From the NCBI GenBank assembly GCA_016201185.1, contig JACQDG010000215.1:1-15911 (forward strand): DNA of 15,911 nucleotides, given 5' to 3'. This stretch comes from Acidobacteriota bacterium. GTDB taxonomy: Bacteria; Acidobacteriota; Terriglobia; Bryobacterales; JACQDG01. The notes beneath the pieces were generated by a model. That model made no database searches. It was not told the origin of the DNA and saw only the letters and a list, made by a program, of their open reading frames with translations. Every line of letters begins with the position of its first letter. The stretch's first letter is position 1. Positions 1 to 7,108 of this stretch are shown here, piece after piece. The position numbers were made by a program, and so were the translations under genes.

Positions 1-960
1 TTGGGCCCGCAGGCCCTGGGCAGTAACGGCGGCAGCGGCCAGGGCGATCGCCAGCGGCCGGGCATTCGCCCGGACCCGCAGCGAGGTCTCCCATTGCTCG
101 ATGCCGCGCCGCGCCAAAATAGTGGTGACACGGCTGGTGGGGCTCAGGCGCGGATCGCTGCCGTCTTCGGTGACGGAAAGCAAGAAGCGGTCGGCCGACT
201 GCCATCCTTGCTGGTAACGCCAGCTTACCTGGAGCTCTCTCCAATCCGGTTCAGCAGGGATTGCGCGCACGGTCATGCCGAAAGAATCGCCGAAGACACC
301 GTTAGGCTCGAGGTCCTGCTCCCATTGCCGGCGGGGAACCGATACCAGCGTGGGAGCGGGCGCGGGAAGAGCGGGACACTCCGCCCAGGCTTCCGGCGCG
401 CCGTCATCCTGGGCCGGGGCCTCCACGAGCGACAGCGCGGCCAGGTGGATCTTCACGCCTGGCGCCAGCCGCGTTCCCCAGAAGGCGAAGTGGGGATAGA
501 GCAGACGGGCTGGGCGGGCCGGAATTACCACGGAGACGAAGCGCTTCCAGCAACCGGAGGCCACTTCCCGGCCGGTGAAGCGCAGCCGGGCGTAAGGACT
601 GACAAAATCCCGCCCGTTCTTGCTGTAGCCGTTCACCAGATTGATGGTGCCTTCCCAAAGGTGCGGGGTCACGTCATCGTCGGTGGGCGGCACAGGATGC
701 TCGGTCTCGACACGGGCGTAACCGACGGCGATTACGCCCAGTCCCGCGACATCGGCCGGCCGGTGGATGAACTGCGCGATGGCCCCCTCGGCGGCGCCCA
801 GCTTCCACTCGGCCCCATTCTGGTCCCAGTTGGGATTGCGGACCAGGTTGTGGCAACGCTGGGGCGCGCGCGCCGGTCCGCCGCAACCGACCAGGGCCAC
901 TAGCGCCAGCAGGCAAACCTGTTTACACACGAGGAAAAATCTCGCGCTGCCGATGCTCAC
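1..960 (-). CDS. Putative secreted lipoprotein, partial (3' end outside window)
   Basis: An uninterrupted frame of 320 codons begins at a GTG (960-958) and runs off the left edge. The N-terminus has basic residues, then a hydrophobic stretch ending in L-V-G-C (residues 23-26), a good lipobox. The product should be exported and lipid-anchored at Cys26. A second in-frame GTG at 930 would give a shorter signal of 15 residues before the same cysteine; neither start has a clear ribosome binding site. A TATACT hexamer at 975-970 could be a -10 box, which would make the transcript nearly leaderless for the 960 start. After the lipobox, the stretch reading N-L-V-R-N-P-N-W, followed by G-A-E-W, resembles the opening of carbohydrate-binding beta-sandwich modules (CBM4/9-like), but this is only a resemblance. 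The rest is Trp- and Pro-rich and looks like soluble beta-structure. I do not recognise a specific family. It is divergent from the carbonic anhydrase gene. Confidence 0.72.
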   Translation of the reverse strand, partial: MSIGSARFFLVCKQVCLLALVALVGCGGPARAPQRCHNLVRNPNWDQNGAEWKLGAAEGAIAQFIHRPADVAGLGVIAVGYARVETEHPVPPTDDDVTPHLWEGTINLVNGYSKNGRDFVSPYARLRFTGREVASGCWKRFVSVVIPARPARLLYPHFAFWGTRLAPGVKIHLAALSLVEAPAQDDGAPEAWAECPALPAPAPTLVSVPRRQWEQDLEPNGVFGDSFGMTVRAIPAEPDWRELQVSWRYQQGWQSADRFLLSVTEDGSDPRLSPTSRVTTILARRGIEQWETSLRVRANARPLAIALAAAAVTAQGLRAQ

Positions 961-1029
961 AGACCTGCCAGTATAGCGAACTGCGGGCGGCGCTCCTCCT
1001 GCGGTTTCCTCGAGGGTCCGTGTGCTACC

Positions 1030-1563
1030 ATGTCTTCTTTAGCGCCCGGAATGATTCGCAGCTATCGCGGCATCAGCCCGAAAATCGCCGCTTCCGCCTA
1101 TATCGATCCCAGCGCCCAGGTGATTGGAGACGTCGTCATCGGGGAACGTTCCAGCGTGTGGTGCAACACGACCGTGCGGGGCGACGTGCACTACATCCGC
1201 ATCGGCGAGGAAAGCAACGTGCAGGACAACTGCTGCCTGCACGTAATGACCGGGGAATACCCGCTGGTTCTCGGGAACCGGGTGACGGTGGGGCACTCTG
1301 TGACCCTGCACGGCTGCGTGGTGGAGGATGATTGCCTGATCGGCATCGGAGCCATCTTGTTGAACGGGGTGCGGGTGGGCGCCGGCTCGATCGTCGCGGC
1401 CGGGGCCCTGGTGACGGAAGGGACCCAGATCCCCCCGTGCAGCGTCGTGATGGGCTTTCCGGCCAAGGTCCGCCGCGAGGCCGGCGACGCGGACTTGGAG
1501 ATGATCCGGAGCCACGCCGCCCACTATGTCGGCTACCGCCAAACCTACCAGGAGGAAAGTTGA
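1030..1563 (+). CDS. Gamma-class carbonic anhydrase-like hexapeptide-repeat protein
   Basis: The 177-residue product belongs to the left-handed beta-helix (hexapeptide repeat) family that includes YrdA, PaaY and gamma carbonic anhydrases. Family landmarks are all present: R50-G-D52, Q65 in N-V-Q-D, and three metal-ligand histidines at H71 (C-L-H-V), H89 (V-G-H-S) and H94 (L-H-G). With these ligands a zinc- or iron-dependent CO2 hydration site is plausible. However, many family members have weak or unproven carbonic anhydrase activity, so the substrate is uncertain. Length is typical (170-190 residues), with a helical tail after the helix core. ATG 1030 is chosen; an ATG at 1051 (M-I-R-S-Y-R-G) is a credible alternative because many homologues begin close to that point. 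The gene ends in TGA at 1561-1563, overlapping the hisS start, so the two are probably translationally coupled. Confidence 0.9.
   Translation: MSSLAPGMIRSYRGISPKIAASAYIDPSAQVIGDVVIGERSSVWCNTTVRGDVHYIRIGEESNVQDNCCLHVMTGEYPLVLGNRVTVGHSVTLHGCVVEDDCLIGIGAILLNGVRVGAGSIVAAGALVTEGTQIPPCSVVMGFPAKVRREAGDADLEMIRSHAAHYVGYRQTYQEES
1550..1555 (+). promoter_or_regulatory. Ribosome binding site that decides the hisS TTG start
   Basis: AGGAGG lies 4 bases before TTG 1560 and inside the last codons of the preceding gene. The residues that follow TTG (I-K-A-I-R-G-M-R-D-I-L-P) are the canonical start of bacterial HisRS. This is why TTG is preferred to the internal ATG at 1581. Confidence 0.75.
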
Positions 1564-2804
1564 TCAAGGCCATTCGGGGGATGCGGGATATTCTTCCGTC
1601 CTCGGCGGGAGCTTGGAACTACGTCGAGCAGACGGCGCGGGAGCTGTTTCGCGTCTATAACTACCAGGAGATCCGCACCCCGCTGCTCGAAGAGACCCAG
1701 CTTTTCGCGCGAGGGGTGGGCGAAGAAACCGACATCGTCACTAAGGAGATGTACACCTTCGAGGACCGCGACGGCGGCTCCCTCAGCTTGCGGCCGGAGG
1801 CCACGGCGTCCGTAATGCGGGCCTATGTCGAGCACCGGCTGGATCAGCAGCCCGGCGTCGAGAAGCTGTATTCCATAGGCCCCATGTTCCGCCGCGAGCG
1901 GCCGCAAAAAGGCCGCTACCGCCAGTTTTTCCAGATCAACATCGAAGCCATCGGCTCCGAGTCACCGGCCATCGACGCGGAGGTGATCGAGATAGCCATG
2001 GAGCTGTTTTGCCGGCTGGGCCTGGAGGGTCTCGGACTTCTCCTCAATTCCGTCGGCTGCCGCGAGTGCCGCCCGAAATACATTGAGCTGCTGCGGAGGG
2101 AATTAAAAAAGGCGGCGCCCCGGATGTGCGCCGATTGCCAGAGGCGCGCGGAAACCAACCCGCTGCGGGTGCTCGACTGCAAAGTGGAGGCCGACCAGCC
2201 GATTATCGACGGGCTGCCGTCGATCCTGGACCACCTCTGCTCCGCCTGCCAGTCCCATTTCAAGGCGGTGCGGTCCTACCTCGAGCAGCGCGGGATCGAC
2301 TATCACATACGGCCCCGATTAGTCCGAGGCCTTGATTACTACATGCGCACCACGTTCGAGGTGGTGCACGGAGGCCTGGGCGCTCAAAATTCATTGCTCG
2401 GAGGCGGGCGTTACGACGGGCTGACCGAGTCGCTCGGATCGAAAGTACCCGCTCCATGAATCGGCTTCGCGATCGGCGAGGACCGCCTGGTGATGACCCT
2501 GGAGCAGTTGCGCCCCGGCCTGGGCGGCCACCGCATCGATCTCTATATCGTCGCGCTGGGGGAGCCGGCCTTCGAGCTCTGCTCGCTGATGGCCCGCGAT
2601 CTCCGCCGGGCCGGCAAGGTCGTCGAGCTGGCCCCGCCGGGCAAACTGAAGAGGAGCCTCGAGGTGGCCAACAAGCTCGGCGCGCGATACGCCCTGATCG
2701 TGGGCGATACGGAAATCGCCGAAGGCTTCTACACCCTGCGGAACATGGCTACCGGAGAGCAAGCGAAAACCTCACCGGCGGAATTGAGATCCTGGAACGC
2801 ATGA
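1560..2804 (+). pseudogene. hisS: Histidine--tRNA ligase, interrupted by an in-frame TGA at codon 300
   Basis: This class II synthetase charges tRNA-His with histidine in the cytoplasm. The full frame (414 codons plus stop) has normal bacterial HisRS length. The N-terminus has the I-R-G-M-R-D-I-L-P signature. Motif 2 lies around M-F-R-R-E-R-P, the histidine-specific R-G-L-D-Y-Y is at residues 256-261, and G-G-G-R-Y-D-G-L is at 281-288. Codon 300 (2457-2459) is TGA, falling between K-V-P-A-P and I-G-F-A-I-G-E-D-R-L-V. Homologues have a glycine here (P-G-I-G-F-A), so GGA to TGA, a single G-to-T change, explains it. After the stop the same frame continues with the motif 3 arginine (R309) and a full anticodon-binding domain (about residues 325-414). 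Nothing else in the frame is disturbed. A 299-residue product lacking motif 3 should be inactive. The frame ends in TGA 2802-2804, overlapping the aspS ATG (ATGA). It could be a sequencing error, a real mutation with another hisS elsewhere, or readthrough. Confidence 0.9.
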
Positions 2805-4582
2805 CTTCTTCTTCCCTTCCTCTTGATTTTCTCGGCCCGCTCCGCCGCACGCACTGCTGCGGAGAGCTACGGGCCTCTGACGCCGGCCGCCGCGCCGTCC
2901 TGATGGGCTGGGTCCACCGGCGCCGCGACCTGGGCAAGCTCATCTTCATCCACCTTCGCGACCGCACCGGCATCACGCAGGTCGTGTTCAAGACCGACGT
3001 CGATGAGCAGGTGCACGCCCGCGCCGAGCTGCTGCGCAACGAGTTCGTCATCGCCGTGGAGGGTCCGGTAGTGCTGCGGTCGCCGGAAACCATCAACACG
3101 AACGTCGAGACCGGCGAAGTCGAGCTGGTGGCAGAGAAGCTCTACATCCTGAACGAAGCACGGACGCCGCCTTTCCCCCTGGAGGACCACGTCGAGGTGA
3201 GCGAGGACTCGCGGCTGAAATACCGCTTCGTCGACCTGCGGCGCCCGCGGATGCAGCGCAACATCATTCTGCGGCACAGAATAGCTTTCGCCGTCCGCGA
3301 GGCGCTGAACTCGATGGGATTCCTGGAGATAGAGACACCTTTCATGACCCGCTCCACCCCCGAAGGGGCGCGCGATTATCTGGTCCCGAGCCGGCTACAA
3401 CAGGGCAGCTTCTATGCCTTGCCCCAGTCACCGCAACTGTTCAAGCAATTGCTGATGATCGCGGGCTACGACCGGTACTTCCAGATCGTGCGCTGCTTCC
3501 GGGACGAGGACCTGCGCGCCGACCGCCAGCCGGAGTTCACGCAGATCGATTTGGAGATGTCGTTCCCCCAGCAAGAGCAGATCTTCGAGACCATCGAGCC
3601 GCTGATGGTGCGGGTCTGCGAAGTGGCGGGCCACAAAGTGGAAGCCCCCTTTCTGCGGCTCAGCTACAGCCAGGCCATGGAGCAATACGGAAGCGACAAG
3701 CCGGATATGAGACTGCCCCCGATGCGTCCGGTGGGCGACCTGTTCCCACCCGGCCAACTGGCCTCCGGTATGCCGCTCGTCGCCATCCGGATTCCCAAGT
3801 GCGGCGGCCTCTCGCGCAAGGAGCGGGACGAGCTGAAGGCTTTCGGCGCTGAGCGGAATCTCAAAGTTTACGACGACGCGCGCCGGCTGGAGCGGGACTT
3901 CGCCGAGCCGATGGCCCGCGTGCGGGAACGCGTAGGCGCCGAGGAGGGCGACCTGCTGATGCTCGCCACGGCGGCCGTCCCACCCACCGGCCACCGCCCA
4001 GAGGAGGAGGTGTACACCGCCGCCGGCGCCCTGCGGTTGTATGCCGGCCAGAAGTATAACGATCGCCACGGCCTGCTCGCCCCCGACGATTTTCGTTTCC
4101 TGTGGGTGACTGATTTCCCCATGTTCGAGTGGGACCCCGAGGAGCAGCGTTGGAACGCCGCCCACCATCCCTTCACCTCAGTGCACGACGAGGATCTGGA
4201 CAAGCTGAGTTCGGACCCGGCGCATTGTCGCGCCAAGTCCTACGACCTGGTGCTGAACGGGATTGAGCTCGGCTCGGGCTCCATCCGTATCCACCGGCGC
4301 GATGTGCAGGCGCGGGTGTTCGAGGCCCTGGGCTTCACTGAGGAGGAGGCCCGGCGGCGCTTTGGCTTTTTCCTGGAGGCCCTGGAATACGGCACGCCGC
4401 CCCACGGTGGCATTGCCCTGGGGCTCGACCGGCTGGTGATGATCCTGGCCGGGGAGAGCACGATCCGGGACGTGATTCCCTTCCCCAAGACCGCCAAGGG
4501 CACCGACCTGATGTGCGACGCCCCGACCCCGGTCCCCGAGCGACAGCTTCGGGAGCTGGGGATCACGCTACGGCGCACGTAG
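2801..4582 (+). CDS. aspS: Aspartate--tRNA ligase
   Basis: The 593-residue product is a full-length bacterial-type AspRS, which attaches aspartate to tRNA-Asp. In order it has an N-terminal OB-fold anticodon-binding domain (about residues 15-120, with G-W-V-H-R-R-R-D-L-G), the class II catalytic core, the bacterial insertion (GAD-like) domain at about 290-420, and the C-terminal catalytic part. Motif 1 is around E-I-E-T-P-F-M-T-R-S-T-P-E-G-A-R-D-Y. Motif 2 contains R-C-F-R-D-E-D (R231-D237). Motif 3 is G-I-A-L-G-L-D-R (R544). Leu44 in R-R-D-L-G matches the residue found in discriminating AspRS; Pseudomonas-type non-discriminating enzymes have His there. The enzyme may therefore be specific for tRNA-Asp, with no transamidation route needed for Asn. 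ATG 2801 overlaps the end of hisS by 4 bases, and hisS-aspS adjacency is common in bacteria. The frame is open upstream to 2456, but that extension lies over hisS and is not coding. Confidence 0.97.
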   Translation: MTSSSLPLDFLGPLRRTHCCGELRASDAGRRAVLMGWVHRRRDLGKLIFIHLRDRTGITQVVFKTDVDEQVHARAELLRNEFVIAVEGPVVLRSPETINTNVETGEVELVAEKLYILNEARTPPFPLEDHVEVSEDSRLKYRFVDLRRPRMQRNIILRHRIAFAVREALNSMGFLEIETPFMTRSTPEGARDYLVPSRLQQGSFYALPQSPQLFKQLLMIAGYDRYFQIVRCFRDEDLRADRQPEFTQIDLEMSFPQQEQIFETIEPLMVRVCEVAGHKVEAPFLRLSYSQAMEQYGSDKPDMRLPPMRPVGDLFPPGQLASGMPLVAIRIPKCGGLSRKERDELKAFGAERNLKVYDDARRLERDFAEPMARVRERVGAEEGDLLMLATAAVPPTGHRPEEEVYTAAGALRLYAGQKYNDRHGLLAPDDFRFLWVTDFPMFEWDPEEQRWNAAHHPFTSVHDEDLDKLSSDPAHCRAKSYDLVLNGIELGSGSIRIHRRDVQARVFEALGFTEEEARRRFGFFLEALEYGTPPHGGIALGLDRLVMILAGESTIRDVIPFPKTAKGTDLMCDAPTPVPERQLRELGITLRRT

Positions 4583-4631
4583 TTGCTCCTCCAGGTCCGG
4601 AAATCGGCTAAGATAAAGCTAGAAGCGGACC

Positions 4632-5615
4632 ATGCTCAGAAGAAGTTTTCTCGCCTTGGCGCCGGCCCTGGGACAGGCCGAGATGGTCGTCTTCCTCCGG
4701 CGAGGCTCCCCGCCCTGGGCTTTGAAGCTCGCTTCGGAAGCCCTGGTCGCCGGCCTGCTGCTGGTCCCGTCCGCGGCGATCATGGGCTTCGCCTTCCCGC
4801 TGGCGGCGACGGCCTACGTCTCATCGGACCGACCCGAGCAGCCCGTGATTGTTGGTTTCGTGCTGGATGTGAGCAACTCGGCCCGGGTTTACTTCAAGAC
4901 TTATCAGGATGCCATCGCCGACCTGGCCTACGTTCTGCTCCCCGGCGACAACAAGAACAAAGGCTTCCTGGTCACCTATTCCACCGAGACGGATTTCCTG
5001 GTCAAGCCCACCGGCGACGCCGAGCCGATCGCGGAAAAAATTCGCAAGATCAAGCCGGGCGGCGGCAGTTCCATGTTGGACGCCGTCTACCAGTCCTGTA
5101 ACAAGTATTTTTCCGTCAAAGGCCAGCCCTTGGAGCCCAAGCGAGTGCTGATCCTGGTGGGCGACGGCCACGACAACAACAGCAAGGTTTCCCTCGACCA
5201 GGCGCTGGAAGCGGCGCAGCGGGCGCAGGCGGTCATCTACGCCGTGAGCACGGTGGCCTACGGGTTTACCAACCCGGAGGAGAGCAACCTCGTCCGGCTG
5301 ACCGAGGAAACCGGGGGCCGCGTGGAGCGGCCCTTGCAGAAGATCCACGAGAAGGTCTCCGGCTACCTCTCCACACCTTCTGATGAAGGCAACTACGCTT
5401 ACACGGTGGGAACCGGCCAGTACGCGGCCGAGTTGTCCGGCAAGCTCTACAAGGCCATCACGGACTTGACCGGGAATATAACTCAACAATACATATTAGG
5501 CTATACTCCGCCTGCCCCGTTCACCGACCGGAAATTCCGTACCGTCAAGGTGGCCGTCAACCTGAAGGGTGCGGACGTAAAAGTGCGCGCCCGAAAGGGC
5601 TATTTCCCGCCGTAG
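4632..5615 (+). CDS. VWFA domain protein of the acidobacterial VWFA-related type, with atypical N-terminus
   Basis: From about residue 70 to the end of this 327-residue protein there is a von Willebrand factor A fold. The MIDAS metal motif D-V-S-N-S is at D79-S83, followed by G-G-G-S-S-M-L-D-A and then V-G-D-G-H-D-N-N. The tail Q-Y-I-L-G-Y-T, then V-R-A-R-K-G-Y-F, is typical of the VWFA-related family abundant in Acidobacteriota. Members are usually exported; their function is unknown, with adhesion or protein binding inferred from the fold. Family members normally have, between signal peptide and VWFA, a beta-rich module with a D-F-x-V-x-D-x-G pattern. That module is absent here. Instead, residues 17-62 are hydrophobic with M-G-F-A-F-P-L-A, resembling a membrane segment of fused MFS/spermidine-synthase-like proteins. 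The first 15 residues (M-L-R-R-S-F-L-A-L-A) look like a signal sequence. ATG 4632 is chosen; ATG 4683 or 4782 are alternatives. The gene follows aspS by 49 bases and may be co-transcribed. Confidence 0.85.
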   Translation: MLRRSFLALAPALGQAEMVVFLRRGSPPWALKLASEALVAGLLLVPSAAIMGFAFPLAATAYVSSDRPEQPVIVGFVLDVSNSARVYFKTYQDAIADLAYVLLPGDNKNKGFLVTYSTETDFLVKPTGDAEPIAEKIRKIKPGGGSSMLDAVYQSCNKYFSVKGQPLEPKRVLILVGDGHDNNSKVSLDQALEAAQRAQAVIYAVSTVAYGFTNPEESNLVRLTEETGGRVERPLQKIHEKVSGYLSTPSDEGNYAYTVGTGQYAAELSGKLYKAITDLTGNITQQYILGYTPPAPFTDRKFRTVKVAVNLKGADVKVRARKGYFPP

Positions 5616-5626
5616 CGCATAGAGAG

Positions 5627-7108
5627 TCAGGAGCCGGGGGCCGCAAGGCGATACACCAGGGAACCTCGGGTGACCTCGACCAGCCGGTAGCGCTCCAGCG
5701 CCGGCCGGAGCTCAGGATAGTTCTCCATTGCCAGAGAGGGATTGTAGGAGCCGAGGCCATCGACGATCACGGCGGGCGGCGATTCGCTCAGTTGCTGCGC
5801 CAGTTCCTGGCGATGGCGTGCGGCCCACTCGGGAAGAAACGGATCGGAACGCTGGAGGTGGCGATCGGCCAGTACGCCGGTGAGCGGCTGGGACTCGAGG
5901 AAGCGGGAGGCGCCGGCGCGCCGGGCGTAATAGTAGATTTCCGGCCGATACCCCCATACCAGGATCCTGTCCGTGGGCCGGGTGAGCTGGGCGACATCGG
6001 CGCCGACGCGCCGGCTATCGGCATCCATGGCCGTGTCGCGCCAGGGAAAGGGCCGACGCAGTGCCAGCCACAAGTTGACGCGCCCGAAGCGAACCGCCGG
6101 CACCGCCAACGCCACCGCCAGGACGACGGTGGACGGCAGCCGGCGCGGCAGAGCGGCCCAGCCGGCTCCGGCAGCCACTGCCAGCGGCGGCAGAATCTGG
6201 AAATAGTAACGCGGGAAGAAGCGTGCTCCCAGGATCACGCCTAGAAAGCTGACCGCCATCCAGAAGGCCATTCGCCGGAATTCTCCGGAACCGGAGGGCC
6301 GGCGCAGGAAGTAGGCCACCGCACCCAGAACCAGTGCAGCGTGGAACCCCAGGTAATGCCAGGTGCGCTCAAGACCCAGGACCCAGGGGCGATCCGAGAT
6401 GGACGAACTGGCGTATTGCCAGCCCCATCGCCACACCTGGTCGACATAGCCTCTCCAGCCGCCCTCGAACACCACCACCGCCAGCCCGGCAGCCACACTC
6501 GCGAAAAATCCGGCGAGCAACAGCGAGAGCCGGCGGCCGGCGCCACCGGGGATTCGATCCTTTTCCATGCTCGCCAGAAGGATCCACCCGGCCGCGGCTC
6601 CCAGGACAAACAAGGCCTTGGCGTTGAAGTGAAAGGCCAGGCCCGCGCACAGGCCCGCTAGTCCCGGGCGGCCGCAGGCCAGAAAGTAGAAAACCGCCAG
6701 GTGCGGCAGCACCAGCAACAAGTCGGCCGCCAGCGCCACCGTGGCGGCATGAATGTAAAAGCCGGTGAAGAACGCAAGGAAAAATGCGGTCCACCGCCCC
6801 GCGGGCTCGCCCCAGAGCCGGCGGGCAAGGGCATATCCCATTAAGGTGACTGCCCATATATAGATGGCCCCTACCAGCCGCAGACCATAAATGCTGTATC
6901 CCACCAAGCGGAACACCCCGTAGTAGAACCAGGCCAGAAACGGCGGCTTGTCGAACCAGATGTCGAAGTAGAGGGTATGGCCGGCGCGGATTTGCTGGGC
7001 CACGGCGAGGTAGAGGGTTTCTTCCGGCCAGATCACCCCGGTCTGAAACATCCGCGAGAAAAGGATCAGCGCGAGGATGAGCAGCCAAAAGCGGAAGCGC
7101 GGGCTCAT
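5627..7108 (-). CDS. Polytopic membrane glycosyltransferase, GT39/ArnT-PMT-like
   Basis: The 493-residue product is a multi-spanning membrane protein of the dolichyl/undecaprenyl-phosphate-sugar mannosyltransferase (GT39, PMT_2) superfamily. Such enzymes take a sugar from a polyprenyl-phosphate donor and transfer it, outside the cytoplasmic membrane, to lipid, glycan or protein. An N-terminal helix (about residues 7-25) is followed by a loop with acidic E29-E30, where the family places its catalytic acid. The conserved F-D-K-P-P (52-56) and many hydrophobic segments come next. A soluble C-terminal part of about 130 residues follows. Donor and acceptor cannot be read from the sequence. The start ATG at 7108 forms an ATGA overlap with the xseA stop, indicating translational coupling; an upstream in-frame start at 7138 would lie inside xseA and is rejected. 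The gene converges on the VWFA gene with only 11 bases between stops and no evident terminator. Confidence 0.85.
   Translation of the reverse strand: MSPRFRFWLLILALILFSRMFQTGVIWPEETLYLAVAQQIRAGHTLYFDIWFDKPPFLAWFYYGVFRLVGYSIYGLRLVGAIYIWAVTLMGYALARRLWGEPAGRWTAFFLAFFTGFYIHAATVALAADLLLVLPHLAVFYFLACGRPGLAGLCAGLAFHFNAKALFVLGAAAGWILLASMEKDRIPGGAGRRLSLLLAGFFASVAAGLAVVVFEGGWRGYVDQVWRWGWQYASSSISDRPWVLGLERTWHYLGFHAALVLGAVAYFLRRPSGSGEFRRMAFWMAVSFLGVILGARFFPRYYFQILPPLAVAAGAGWAALPRRLPSTVVLAVALAVPAVRFGRVNLWLALRRPFPWRDTAMDADSRRVGADVAQLTRPTDRILVWGYRPEIYYYARRAGASRFLESQPLTGVLADRHLQRSDPFLPEWAARHRQELAQQLSESPPAVIVDGLGSYNPSLAMENYPELRPALERYRLVEVTRGSLVYRLAAPGS

Noticed and set aside
1..903. Plus-strand open frame (300 codons) at the left end
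   Set aside because: The protein has no recognisable features, whereas the opposite strand gives a lipoprotein with signal peptide and lipobox.
2457..2459. Alternative genetic code with TGA as glycine across the genome
   Set aside because: Several intact genes in the window use TGA as their natural stop, in overlapping operon junctions, and only one internal TGA is seen.
2456..2800. Upstream extension of the aspS frame from ATG 2456
   Set aside because: It overlaps the hisS C-terminal frame, which matches HisRS residue by residue. The extension is Arg/Pro/Gly-rich and AspRS homologues start near 2801.
5589..5600. GCCC-GAAA-GGGC hairpin near the end of the VWFA gene as a terminator
   Set aside because: The stem is only 4 bp, lies inside coding sequence and is followed by TATTTCCC rather than a T run.
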